Shown: piece by piece, positions 40,860-49,296 of the stretch | Layout: each line of letters opens with the position of its first letter | Numbering within the stretch: position 1 is the stretch's first letter | Assembly: GCA_038046485.1 (NCBI GenBank) | Contig: JBBSWA010000073.1 | Coordinates: 1 to 53,494, forward strand | Direction: 5' to 3' | Source: JBBSWA01 sp038046485 | GTDB taxonomy: Archaea; Nanobdellota; Nanobdellia; Woesearchaeales; SM23-78 | DNA: 53,494 nucleotides | Translations under genes and position numbers: made by a program | The notes under the pieces: generated by a model | Database searches by the model: none | Told to the model about the DNA's origin: nothing | The model's input: the letters and a program-made list of their open reading frames with translations, nothing else

Positions 40860-41825
40860 ATGAAGTACCTCGTCACGGGCGGAGCTGGATTCATTGGGAG
40901 CCATGTATGCGAAGCGCTCCTTGCACGAGGCGATCCGGTTATTTGCGTCGATAACTTGAACGATTATTACAACCCCAAGATTAAGGAAAACAATGTTTCT
41001 GGAATCATAAAAAACAAGAATTTTACACTTTACAAAACTGACATTGCTGAGTACAAAGGACTGCAAGAACTATTCGAGAGCGAAAAACCAGACAAGGTCA
41101 TCCACCTTGCTGCCCGCGCAGGCGTGAGAGCCTCCATCGAGCAACCCTTCTTATATGCCCAGACCAATCTTACTGGAACCATGAACCTTCTGGAATTAGC
41201 CAAACAATACAAGATTCGAAACTTCATCTTTGCGAGCAGCTCATCGGTGTATGGCGATCGACCCGAAGTTCCTTTTCGTGAAACAGACCGAGTCGATGAC
41301 CCCATCAGCCCCTATGCTGCCACGAAAAAAGCAGGCGAACTTCTCTGCTACACCTACCACCACCTCTATCACATTCCCATCACCTGCCTACGCTTCTTTA
41401 CAGTCTACGGCCCCCGAGGAAGACCGGATATGTCCCCCCACAAGTTCATAACCTCTGTTTTAACAGGAAAGGCCATTGATAAGTATGGGGATGGAAGCAG
41501 CGAAAGAGACTACACCTACGTTGCAGACATCGTAAAAGGAGTTATTTCTGCTGTCGATAAAGAACAGGCCTATACCCTTATTAATTTAGGAAACGCTAAA
41601 CCCGTAACCCTTAACCAGTACATTTCCATCGTAGAAAAGGTCGTTGGAAAAAAAGCAGTCCTTAACCAAAAACCCATGCAACCCGGCGACGTTGAAAAAA
41701 CCTACGCCGATATTACCTTAGCTAAAAAAATGCTCAACTGGGAACCCACTCTCAGCCTTCAAGAAGGCCTTCGTAAACAATTTGAACACATCCAAAAAAA
41801 CCTACCCTTATATGATTTAACATGA
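40860..41825 (+). CDS. NAD-dependent UDP-glucuronate 4-epimerase-like enzyme
   Basis: A short-chain dehydrogenase fold of about 321 residues. It has the NAD-binding GGAGFIGSH, the N-D-Y-Y-N-P-K-I-K motif that marks UDP-glucuronate 4-epimerases (GAE/CapI group), SSSSVYG and the catalytic YAATK. It should convert UDP-glucuronate to UDP-galacturonate. ATG at 40860 gives the usual start; an in-frame ATG at 40842 adds six residues. It overlaps the next epimerase gene by four bases. Confidence 0.88.
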   Translation: MKYLVTGGAGFIGSHVCEALLARGDPVICVDNLNDYYNPKIKENNVSGIIKNKNFTLYKTDIAEYKGLQELFESEKPDKVIHLAARAGVRASIEQPFLYAQTNLTGTMNLLELAKQYKIRNFIFASSSSVYGDRPEVPFRETDRVDDPISPYAATKKAGELLCYTYHHLYHIPITCLRFFTVYGPRGRPDMSPHKFITSVLTGKAIDKYGDGSSERDYTYVADIVKGVISAVDKEQAYTLINLGNAKPVTLNQYISIVEKVVGKKAVLNQKPMQPGDVEKTYADITLAKKMLNWEPTLSLQEGLRKQFEHIQKNLPLYDLT

Positions 41826-42757
41826 GCCGCTATGTCGTAACCGGAGGGGCTGGCTTCATCGGCAGCCACATCGTGGAAGAATTGATTAAGCTAGGCCAAG
41901 AAGTCGTTGTCTTGGATGATTTTTCAACAGGAAAAGAAGAAAACATTGCCGAATGGAAAGATCAAATAACCCTTATAAAAGGAGACATTCGAGACTTTGA
42001 AACCGTCAAAAAAGCCCTACAAGGAGCAGACTATGTCCTCCACCAAGCAGGAAAAAACAGCGTCCCTTTCTCCTGGAAAAACCCCCAACTCTTCAGCGAA
42101 GTCAACATTACCGGCACACTTAATATCTTAGAAGCAGCATACATGGAAAAAGTAAAACGCGTTGTGTTTGCCGGATCTTCCTCTATATATGGCAGCGTGC
42201 AAAAAATACCCCAACAAGAAGACGACGGGTTTTCACCCTTATCCCCCTATGCCGTCACTAAACACGCCAGCATTCAAAATTTACGCATCTACTACGAGAC
42301 GCATGGCCTAGAAACCATTTCTCTTATTTACTTCAACGTATTTGGACCCCGCCAAGACCCCAACTCCGAATACTCTGCCGTAATCCCCCGATTCATAAAA
42401 ATGATCAAAAAAAATGAAGTGCCCACGATTTACGGAGACGGAGAACAAAGCCGCGACTTTACTTACGTGAAAAATGTTGTAGAAGGCAATTTACTTGCCT
42501 GTAAAGCAAAACATGCTAGTGGACAGGCCATCAACCTAGCCAACGGAGAAGGATGCACTGTCAACCAGATGTTTCAGAAAATAAACCAGTTACTCGGCAA
42601 ACACATCAAACCAGCTTATGCTCCCTCTCGCGCAGGAGAAGTACGAAACAGCCTAGCCGACCCCACCAAAGCCAAAAAACTACTGGGCTACACGGGAAAG
42701 TACAGCTTCGATGAAGGACTAAAATTAACGGTGGAATGGTTTAAAAATAAATTCTGA
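41822..42757 (+). CDS. NAD-dependent sugar-nucleotide epimerase (WbpP/TviC-like)
   Basis: A 311-residue enzyme with GGAGFIGSH, LDDFSTGKEENI, the catalytic SSSIYGS and YAVTKHASIQN, and NVFGPRQDPNSEYSAVIPRF. It looks most like UDP-GlcNAc/GalNAc-type 4-epimerases of the WbpP/TviC group, since it has the P-F-S-W-K-N-P segment of the broad-substrate group. The substrate is inferred. With the dehydrogenase at 47522 it would give UDP-GlcNAcA and UDP-GalNAcA for surface glycan. Confidence 0.85.
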   Translation: MSRYVVTGGAGFIGSHIVEELIKLGQEVVVLDDFSTGKEENIAEWKDQITLIKGDIRDFETVKKALQGADYVLHQAGKNSVPFSWKNPQLFSEVNITGTLNILEAAYMEKVKRVVFAGSSSIYGSVQKIPQQEDDGFSPLSPYAVTKHASIQNLRIYYETHGLETISLIYFNVFGPRQDPNSEYSAVIPRFIKMIKKNEVPTIYGDGEQSRDFTYVKNVVEGNLLACKAKHASGQAINLANGEGCTVNQMFQKINQLLGKHIKPAYAPSRAGEVRNSLADPTKAKKLLGYTGKYSFDEGLKLTVEWFKNKF

Positions 42758-42950
42758 ACTGCCGCTTTAAAAAGCGTATAATAAATCTATTCTGTGTGGC
42801 CATCGTTCAGGAAATCCGACAAATTCAAGACTATATGTCTAGCAAAAGGCACATTCTATCGGGCAAACCCCCCTGCATACTCAATTACCACCTTTAAAAC
42901 AACTGTGACTAAAACAAAGATTTAAAAAGTTCTCCTACTTACTTTTCTCC

Positions 42951-43103
42951 ATGAAACAAGAAACTGTCCAAACACAGAAAAAGAAATCCGAAAGACTTAC
43001 GGAAGAAGAGCAATTCTTACGGAAACCTGAGACCTTAGCAGCTCTTAGAGAGTATAAAGAAGCTAAGAAGAAAGGCATAAAGACTTGGGAATTGAAATAT
43101 TAG
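42951..43103 (+). CDS. Putative antitoxin of the convergent RelE-like pair
   Basis: A 50-residue protein too short for the usual gene cut-off. It reads M-K-Q-E-T-V then a Lys/Glu-rich segment and ends LREYKEAKKKGIKTWELKY. This looks like a short antitoxin tail that wraps a toxin. A box ATTTAAAAAG lies about 28 bases before the ATG. Its stop overlaps the stop of the toxin gene on the other strand by four bases. The pair is unusual in being convergent, since toxin and antitoxin normally lie on the same strand. Confidence 0.55.
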   Translation: MKQETVQTQKKKSERLTEEEQFLRKPETLAALREYKEAKKKGIKTWELKY

Positions 43104-43357
43104 TAAATTTTATGAGAACCTGCTTTTATTATGATGATCTCTTTTTTTCCATCATCTATATCATACATTAAGCGGATGTCCCATCCTAAATAACAACTCC
43201 AGAATCCTTCCCATTTACCTTTTAACTTATGAGCCTCTAAAGCCCCTCTAGGATCTTGTTTTAACTTGTCTAGCTTTTCTGCGATTCCTGGCCTCATGTG
43301 TATTACTTCATAGAACTGTTTCTCTATTCTTTTACTATGCGTGGTTATTTTATACAC
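43100..43357 (-). CDS. RelE/YafQ-like toxin
   Basis: An 85-residue protein with the RelE-superfamily pattern: an N-terminal K-R-I-E-K-Q-F-Y-E-V helix, L-D-K-L-K-Q-D-P-R-G-A-L-E-A-H-K-L-K-G and then the strands G-F-W-S-C-Y-L-G-W-D-I-R-L-M-Y-D-I and I-I-I-I-K-A-G-S-H-K-I-Y. The last His and Lys are typical of catalytic ends of the YafQ group. It may cut mRNA at the ribosome. It could also be an orphan if the small convergent gene is not its partner. Confidence 0.78.
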   Translation of the reverse strand: MYKITTHSKRIEKQFYEVIHMRPGIAEKLDKLKQDPRGALEAHKLKGKWEGFWSCYLGWDIRLMYDIDDGKKEIIIIKAGSHKIY

Positions 43358-43546
43358 CCTCCAGAGCGATTTGGCTTTCTTTAAAAGAATGAACCAATAA
43401 AAACCGGAAATTTTTCGGTTGAAAAGAGATCTTTTCAGAGAAATCGTTGTTTATGCCCATTTCCCGGAAGAAAACCTTAAATAACCCCCTCTAGCAAGAG
43501 CGCCATTTATCAAAAATAACCAGAGCAAGCCCTGGCCATTTTTGGG

Positions 43547-43583
43547 AAATATCTTCGGCCTTAACCGAAGATATTTATATAAA
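43547..43583 (+). promoter_or_regulatory. 12-bp inverted repeat overlapping the asnB TATA box
   Basis: AAATATCTTCGG (43547-43558) and CCGAAGATATTT (43565-43576) form a perfect 12-bp inverted repeat with a six-base centre. Its right arm overlaps the TATA box TTTATATAAA (43574-43583) that precedes the asparagine synthase ATG at 43605 by about 25 bases. It may be a repressor site or a hairpin in the transcript's upstream region. Confidence 0.5.
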
Positions 43584-43604
43584 CCCAGCCTTCTTCTTAA
43601 CAGC

Positions 43605-45440
43605 ATGTGCGGCATTGTAGGCTTTAACTGGGGCGATGAGAAACTCGCCAAAAAGATGGCTGACCTTATCTCCCATCGAGGACCGGATGATGAAGGGTTT
43701 TACTCAGACGAACACATCAGCCTAGGCAACCGAAGGCTTGCTATTATTGACCTTAAAACCGGAAAACAACCCATCTTCAGCAAAGACAATAGCCTGGTCA
43801 TCACCTACAATGGCGAAATGTATAATTACAAGGAGTTGAAAGCTAAACTTGAACGCAAGGGACATATCTTTTACACGCACACAGATACAGAAGTCATATT
43901 GCACCTATACCAAGCCTATGGCAAACAAAGCGTGAAGATGCTTAACGGCATGTTTGCCTTTGCCATCTGGGACTACAAGAAAAAAGAACTCTTCATTGCC
44001 CGGGATCGTATGGGCGTCAAGCCATTATACTATTACTGGCAAAATGGCCAATTCATCTTTGCTAGTGAGATTAAAGCGATTCTTGCGCATGCTATTCATC
44101 GCACCCCTAACCTGGAGGCCATCTCCGAATACCTCACCTTTGAAAACATTCTCGACAACAAGACCTTTTTTCAAGATGTTAAAACGTTACTTCCAGGCCA
44201 CTACTTGCACCTGAAAGGTAAGAAGCTCCTGCATGGAAAGTATTGGGATGTTCAATTCAACTACAAAAGGCACACGCATGAACACTTGCTTAGCGAGTTT
44301 AGACGCATCCTGCGTGAAAGCGTCAAACGCCATATGATCAGCGATGTACCCCTGGGATGCTATCTAAGTGGAGGCTTTGATTCAGCGACTGTGACTACGA
44401 TGGCGAGCGAACTGGTCAAAGGTCATGTAGAAACCTTTACTGGAGCTTTTGATGTTGAAGGAAAGTACGATGAACGAGTGTGCTCTCGGGCTGTCGCCAA
44501 GAAAACAGGCGCGATCCTACATGAAGTGGTCATCAAAAAAGAAGACTTTGAAAAAAGCATGGAAACGATTGTTTACCATCTGGATGAACCGCGCGTTGGC
44601 ATTCCAATCTTTTCTCAATACCATGTCTCTAAATTAGTTGGTGAACATGTGAAAGTGGTGTTGACTGGGCACGGTGGCGATGAACTGTTTGCGGGCTATG
44701 CTGTGTTCAAAGCGTTGCATCATAGAGAGCAATTGAAGAAAAGCAAGAGGCACCTGGTTAAACTGTTCAAGGACTTGCTCGTTGGAAAGAACCGATTGAA
44801 CATGCTCTATTATTTACTTATGCCCTACGTGAATCCAGAAGTACAGTATGGGTTGATCATTGTATTTAGCGAAAAAGAAAAGAAAAACCTGCTTACGCAC
44901 GAGTTTTTGAAGAAAACCAAGTTTTCCTCTGATCAGGCCATTGCTAACGTCCTTAAGGGGAAAAAGTTTACAGACAGCGAACGCCTCCAATATTTATACT
45001 TGAAAACGTACTTGCCTAGCTTGTTTGTTGTTGAAGACAAAGTCGGCATGGCACACAGTATTGAAGCTCGTGTACCTTTATGCGACAATGAAATGGTTGA
45101 ATTTGCTTTGAGTATCCCTCTTGAGCAAAAACTGCACCACCATGCGCTCAAAACGATTGTTAAAGAAGCCATGCGACCCAAACTGCCTGCTATTTTATAT
45201 CACCAAGAGAAAAAAGGATTTCCTACCCCCTTAGGACCGTGGCTGGAGAAAGACTTGAAGAACTATTTCAAGAAGGTATTGCTGTCTAAGAGATGCTTAC
45301 AGCGTAAGATCTTTAATGAAGACTATGTTAAAAAACTGGTGGAGAAAAGCGACTTTCTTTCCTGCAATAAACTTTGGTGCTTGCTGAATGTTGAGCTGTG
45401 GTTTAAGGTGTTTATGGATAAGGAGACCAGATGGGTTTGA
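43605..45440 (+). CDS. asnB: Glutamine-hydrolysing asparagine synthase (copy 1)
   Basis: A 611-residue two-domain enzyme that makes asparagine, or amidates another carboxyl group, using glutamine and ATP. The start must be ATG 43605 since the nucleophile is Cys2 (MCGIVGFNW); the longer frame from 43542 is ruled out. The glutaminase domain has HRGPDDEGF and NGEMYNYKEL. The synthetase PP-loop is LSGGFDSATV near residue 250, and LTGHGGDELFAGY is complete. In surface-glycan clusters AsnB homologues often amidate uronic acids. A second copy is at 49712 and a third start at 46312. Confidence 0.92.
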   Translation: MCGIVGFNWGDEKLAKKMADLISHRGPDDEGFYSDEHISLGNRRLAIIDLKTGKQPIFSKDNSLVITYNGEMYNYKELKAKLERKGHIFYTHTDTEVILHLYQAYGKQSVKMLNGMFAFAIWDYKKKELFIARDRMGVKPLYYYWQNGQFIFASEIKAILAHAIHRTPNLEAISEYLTFENILDNKTFFQDVKTLLPGHYLHLKGKKLLHGKYWDVQFNYKRHTHEHLLSEFRRILRESVKRHMISDVPLGCYLSGGFDSATVTTMASELVKGHVETFTGAFDVEGKYDERVCSRAVAKKTGAILHEVVIKKEDFEKSMETIVYHLDEPRVGIPIFSQYHVSKLVGEHVKVVLTGHGGDELFAGYAVFKALHHREQLKKSKRHLVKLFKDLLVGKNRLNMLYYLLMPYVNPEVQYGLIIVFSEKEKKNLLTHEFLKKTKFSSDQAIANVLKGKKFTDSERLQYLYLKTYLPSLFVVEDKVGMAHSIEARVPLCDNEMVEFALSIPLEQKLHHHALKTIVKEAMRPKLPAILYHQEKKGFPTPLGPWLEKDLKNYFKKVLLSKRCLQRKIFNEDYVKKLVEKSDFLSCNKLWCLLNVELWFKVFMDKETRWV

Positions 45441-45480
45441 TGCGGACCATTTATTTTCCCCAAGGAGCCCATAAAACCTC

Positions 45481-46206
45481 TTATTTGACACCCAGTACCT
45501 CCGTATCTCGCTTGCTTACCTGAACGATATGTCTATATCCTGCCTCTTTAAACCAACCCTTTACTTCTTCCACACCATGAACGCTCTGATACAAAGGAGA
45601 GATATAGTCAAAGATAAAAAAATCTAACGAAGACAACGTATATGATTTGTCCCTATTAAAAATAATCTTATAAATGTTCATCGGAATAAAAAATAACAAA
45701 GCTAGGAATAAAGAAATCACGCGCAATACCCCATGAGGATATCGATATGTAAAAAAATAACAACGAATCTTCATAAAAATGTTCCTATGTGAATAAAGCA
45801 TGACAAACAACCTTCCCTTATTCACTCGAGCCAATTCCATGAACGCCTGCTTGGGATGAGGGGTATGGTGCAGCACCCCTTCGCAATACACATAATCAAA
45901 ATACCCCTTCTTAAAAGGCAGCTTCTGAATATCCGCCCTTACAAACTTCACTTTGGAATCCCTAGGAAGCTTAATCAGATCCACCCCATACGCCTCCTTT
46001 GCGTACTCCGCGACCACTCTTGTCAGCCTCCCACTCCCACAACCTGCATCCAGAATCCTCTTCCCCTTAAGATGGTGAGGCCTTATCTGAAGGTCATGAC
46101 AAAACTTTTCGAACTCCTGCTCAGAACTCATCCCGTACGTTAACTCTCTTGTATGGTACTTTTCCCATTGATACTCAAAAGACCATTTTCTGGAGATACT
46201 AACCAC
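45481..46206 (-). CDS. SAM-dependent methyltransferase
   Basis: A class I methyltransferase of about 241 residues with motif I I-L-D-A-G-C-G-S-G-R-L-T-R, YGVDL, and the acidic motif FDYVYCEGVLHHTPHP. A membrane-like region (VISLFLALLFFIPMNI) follows in the second half. GTG at 46206 is preferred as the start because the TATA box TTTATAAAT directly abuts the longer ATG at 46233 and would give a leaderless start 26-28 bases later. It is probably a sugar or quinone methylase of the glycan region. Confidence 0.75.
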   Translation of the reverse strand: MVSISRKWSFEYQWEKYHTRELTYGMSSEQEFEKFCHDLQIRPHHLKGKRILDAGCGSGRLTRVVAEYAKEAYGVDLIKLPRDSKVKFVRADIQKLPFKKGYFDYVYCEGVLHHTPHPKQAFMELARVNKGRLFVMLYSHRNIFMKIRCYFFTYRYPHGVLRVISLFLALLFFIPMNIYKIIFNRDKSYTLSSLDFFIFDYISPLYQSVHGVEEVKGWFKEAGYRHIVQVSKRDTEVLGVK

Positions 46207-46311
46207 TTTGAAACAATTGATTAAAACTCCCATTTATAAAATTACCTATCCCTTTCTACCCCCCCTCCTACTTCCACTATTTATTTAAACCATCCCCCAT
46301 TTACTTCACCC

Positions 46312-46371
46312 ATGCAAGGAATTTGTGGTTTGAACTGGAAAGATGAAAAGTTTGTCTGGAGGACAACATGA
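46312..46371 (+). pseudogene. 5' fragment of an asparagine synthase gene, now a leader ORF
   Basis: A 19-codon ORF reading MQGICGLNWKDEKFVWR then T-T and a stop. It parallels MCGILGFNWEDKRLARK at 49712, so it is the beginning of a third asparagine synthase gene; the catalytic Cys2 is now Gln. It carries its own promoter (TTATTTAAAC near 46281) and its last codons contain an SD-like GGAGG. Its stop (ATGA) overlaps the start of the next glycosyltransferase gene. It may now serve for translational coupling. Confidence 0.6.
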
Positions 46372-47525
46372 AAATTCTCTATTTCTCCCAAGAACTGCCC
46401 TGTTCTGGACATGAAACCCTTGGCGTCTTCATCCAAGATAGCATCAACGCCATCGCCCAAAAAGAAAAAGTAGAAGTTGTTTCCCCTAAGGCCAAAGTAC
46501 TACCTTACACCTGGTTTCCCCACCATGAATTTGCACAACTTCCTCAAAAAGAAGAAACAGGTCCCTACACTAGCCATTATCCCCGTTATTTTTACCCTGT
46601 CCCTAAAAAATTATTCTACTTCTTAACCCCCCGATTTTATTCCTCAAGTGTCACATCTTATGCATTAAAAAATATTCAGAAGCCTGACTTGATCCACTGT
46701 CATAATCCCTACCCAGATGGTCCAGGCGTATTAAAACTGGTTGAAGAATGGAAAGTGCCCTTTGTTATGCACCTACGTGGCAGCATGGACTACTATTTGG
46801 ACAACACTTGCATGCAGCAACTTGTGACCGCACTCCACAAAGCAGATGCTATCATTGCTGTTGGCGAAAAAGAAAAAGAAAGTTTCACCCGAAAAGGCAT
46901 CCATCCCGACAAAATTCATGTCATACCCAACGGAGTTGATATGGGGTTGTTTAAACCTAGACCCAAAGATTCATTACGAAAAAAGCTCAAACTTCCCCTA
47001 CAGAAAAAAATCATTTTATTTGTTGGAAGCCTGCTATCCATCAAAGGCATTGAAGACTTGGTTGCGACGCTCAAAAACTTTCCCGATGCCACCTTTGTTA
47101 TCATTGGAAATGGACCCTTACGATCGTATGTGCAAAAAGAACTGCCTCATGCTTATGTCTTAGGCACTCAAAGCCGAGAGAAAACAGCAGAGTACATGAG
47201 TGCAGCCGACCTACTTGTTATTAGCAGCCACAGTGAAGGAAGACCTAACACACTCTACGAAGCCCTTGCCAGCAACTTACCTATTGTTGCAACTGAAGTT
47301 GGGGGCATCCCTGAATTGATCCGAAACGGTGAAAATGGGATTCTAGTACCTCCTAAAAGCCCTATGATGCTACGCGAGGCCATTCGCGAATTACTGAAAA
47401 ATGAGAAGCTGCTCAATAAAATAGGATCTCAAGGAAGAAAAACCATTGAACAGCACAAACTGACTTGGGAAGAACATGCACGACGACTCATTGAAGTGTA
47501 TAAGAAGGTGGTGAAGAAGAAATGA
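46368..47525 (+). CDS. Family 4 glycosyltransferase
   Basis: A 385-residue GT-B enzyme. The N-terminal half begins M-K-I-L-Y-F-S-Q-E-L-P and has HCHNPYPDGPG; the C-terminal half has the donor-binding VIPNGVDMGLFKP, FVGSLLSIKGIEDLV, SSHSEGRPNTLYEALASNLP and TEVGGIPELI, typical of GT4 (EX7E motif). The start overlaps the asparagine synthase fragment by ATGA, and the end overlaps the dehydrogenase gene. It adds a sugar in surface-glycan synthesis. Confidence 0.92.
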   Translation: MKILYFSQELPCSGHETLGVFIQDSINAIAQKEKVEVVSPKAKVLPYTWFPHHEFAQLPQKEETGPYTSHYPRYFYPVPKKLFYFLTPRFYSSSVTSYALKNIQKPDLIHCHNPYPDGPGVLKLVEEWKVPFVMHLRGSMDYYLDNTCMQQLVTALHKADAIIAVGEKEKESFTRKGIHPDKIHVIPNGVDMGLFKPRPKDSLRKKLKLPLQKKIILFVGSLLSIKGIEDLVATLKNFPDATFVIIGNGPLRSYVQKELPHAYVLGTQSREKTAEYMSAADLLVISSHSEGRPNTLYEALASNLPIVATEVGGIPELIRNGENGILVPPKSPMMLREAIRELLKNEKLLNKIGSQGRKTIEQHKLTWEEHARRLIEVYKKVVKKK

Positions 47526-48778
47526 AACTCTGCATTGTTGGACTGGGATACGTTGGACTGCCCCTTGCTGTAGCATTTGCTAAACATTACCCGATCATTG
47601 GATTTGACATAAAAAAAGAACGTGTTGAAGAACTCAAACAAGGTCGTGACCGAACGGGCGAGGTTACTGCTGAAGAACTCAAACAAGCCCAGATTGCATT
47701 TTCTATTGATCCCACCTGCATAAAAGAAGCTGACTTTGTGATCATTACAGTCCCCACCCCGACAACCCCTGACAAGAAACCGGATTTGCGACCGATACAA
47801 TCTGCAAGCCACACAGTTGGTCAACACCTCAAAAAAGGAGCAGTTGTGATGCTTGAAAGCACCGTATACCCTGGTGTAACTGAAGATTTGATGGCCCCCA
47901 TCCTAGAAGAAGAAAGCGGATTAAAATGTGGCAAAGACTTCTTCATCGGATACAGCCCAGAACGCGTCAACCCAGGAGATAAAGAACACACCATCGCTAA
48001 ACTTGTAAAAATAGTCAGCGGCATGGACTCTGAGACTCTGAAAAAAGTGGCTGAGGTTTATGGAAAGATTACTACCATTCACCAAGCACCCACCATTAAA
48101 ACTGCCGAGGCTGCCAAAGTAATTGAAAACATCCAACGTGACTTGAATATTGCTTTGATGAACGAACTGTCTTTGGTGTTTAACCGCATGGACATTCGCC
48201 TTAAAGATGTCCTTGCAGCTGCTGGAACAAAATGGAACTGGCATGCTTATACACCTGGACTGGTGGGCGGACACTGCATCCCAGAAGACCCTTATTACTT
48301 AGCTGAAAAGGCATTGCAACTTGGTTATAATCCTGCCGTAATTTTAGCTGGACGATTCATCAATGAGTATATGCCAGTACATGTAGCTAACTTGGTGGAA
48401 GAAGGCCTACTAGAAGCAGGTAAGAAAGTGCGGGGGGCTAAGATTGGCATATTGGGCCTCACGTTTAAGAAGAATGTGCCGGACTATCGAAACACCAAAG
48501 TGAAGGACTTGGTTCGCGAGCTGCAAGACCGCGGGATGAAACCTCTACTTCATGATCCTCTACTTACACAGGAAGAAGTAGAAAAAACATTTGGACTGCC
48601 CAACACCCCTCTTGAAGCATTTAAAGAAATGGATGGCATTGTATATGCCGTTGATCATGAAGCATTCAAAGCCGTAACTCTGGAAAAGATCAAAAAGATG
48701 CAAAAAGGGAAAGCTGTGATTGTGGATTTGGTCTGGCGATTCGCCCATGAAAAGGAATTGGTATACAAATCATTCTAG
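47522..48778 (+). CDS. UDP-N-acetylhexosamine dehydrogenase (WbpO/TviB-like)
   Basis: A 418-residue nucleotide-sugar dehydrogenase: LCIVGLGYVGLPLA (NAD site), ESTVYPGVTE, YSPERVNPGD and the catalytic Cys in GGHCIPEDPYYL. It makes an N-acetylhexosaminuronic acid from its UDP-N-acetylhexosamine. The group is judged from GxNPGD and GHCIP patterns, so UDP-Glc as a substrate cannot be excluded. It overlaps the GT4 gene by four bases. It and the epimerases feed the glycan pathway. Confidence 0.9.
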   Translation: MKLCIVGLGYVGLPLAVAFAKHYPIIGFDIKKERVEELKQGRDRTGEVTAEELKQAQIAFSIDPTCIKEADFVIITVPTPTTPDKKPDLRPIQSASHTVGQHLKKGAVVMLESTVYPGVTEDLMAPILEEESGLKCGKDFFIGYSPERVNPGDKEHTIAKLVKIVSGMDSETLKKVAEVYGKITTIHQAPTIKTAEAAKVIENIQRDLNIALMNELSLVFNRMDIRLKDVLAAAGTKWNWHAYTPGLVGGHCIPEDPYYLAEKALQLGYNPAVILAGRFINEYMPVHVANLVEEGLLEAGKKVRGAKIGILGLTFKKNVPDYRNTKVKDLVRELQDRGMKPLLHDPLLTQEEVEKTFGLPNTPLEAFKEMDGIVYAVDHEAFKAVTLEKIKKMQKGKAVIVDLVWRFAHEKELVYKSF

Positions 48779-49063
48779 TAATGCTAACATTAGATCGCCT
48801 AGATTGTCCACCACCTTATCCGCCCCTGCCGCTACTAATTTTTCTTTTGGATCATAGCCCCAAGAAACCCCTATCGTATGAACTCCCGCCCTCTTTCCGG
48901 CATCTATATCATGCACCATATCTCCTACATAGACCGTCTGGGAAGGCTCAAACTTTAACCTGTCCATTAACCCAATAATCCCTACTCTTTTATCCTGTAC
49001 ACCTCCACAGATCTCACTAAAATAAGAGGCGACTCCATATCGTGTAGCCTCTGCAGTTAATAA

Positions 49064-49072
49064 TGGCGGATG
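49064..49072. repeat. Target-site duplication, left copy
   Basis: TGGCGGATG directly abuts the left terminal inverted repeat and is repeated exactly at 49288-49296. It is the mark of a recent transposition into the HAD gene. Confidence 0.85.
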
Positions 49073-49287
49073 GGCTCTGTAGAAAGTCGCAGTAGCAGCT
49101 TCAGGTGAGCAGTCTTTTTGGAGTACAAGTTGTCGACAAGGGGGTGTCCATCCGGGGAATGTCGACCTTGAACTATAACATTAAGCTGCGAACAGCTGCT
49201 CCTCAGAAAGCAAGGCTTTCTGGGAGTCCCAGAAACTTTTGGTTTCTGATACTACTCGAGCGAAGCGAGAAGACTTTCTACAGAGCC
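49073..49287 (+). mobile_element. MITE-like element with 16-bp terminal inverted repeats
   Basis: A 215-bp insertion bounded by GGCTCTGTAGAAAGTC (49073-49088) and its exact complement GACTTTCTACAGAGCC (49272-49287), with a 9-bp target duplication. It has no transposase gene. It holds hairpins: AGCTG-cgaa-CAGCT (near 49184-49198), CTCC-t-CAGAAAGC-aag-GCTTTCTG-GGAG (49199-49226) and CAGAAAC-ttttg-GTTTCTG (49230-49248). A full element with the same end lies at 53444. The family is not assigned, though the GGCTCTGT ends resemble those of IS6-like elements. Confidence 0.85.
49199..49248 (+). repeat. Two CAGRA-family hairpins inside the MITE
   Basis: CTCC-t-CAGAAAGC-aag-GCTTTCTG-GGAG (49199-49226) has the same shape as the hairpins at 2377, 2846 and 29627, including the single unpaired base just before CAG. 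The second, CAGAAAC-ttttg-GTTTCTG (49230-49248), has the same apical stem. Confidence 0.65.
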
Positions 49288-49296
49288 TGGCGGATG
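49288..49296. repeat. Target-site duplication, right copy
   Basis: TGGCGGATG follows the right terminal inverted repeat and matches 49064-49072 exactly. Confidence 0.85.

Noticed and set aside
42796..42906. Small ORF of about 36 codons before the antitoxin gene, GTG start
   Set aside because: No promoter at a proper distance, no recognisable sequence and a short length.
43542..43604. Longer asparagine synthase start
   Set aside because: The enzyme needs Cys as its second residue, so ATG 43605 is the start; the extra codons overlap the promoter.
49073..49088. Assignment of the element to the IS6 family
   Set aside because: The GGCTCTGT end is similar, but IS6 elements usually make 8-bp duplications and no transposase is visible here; family left open.
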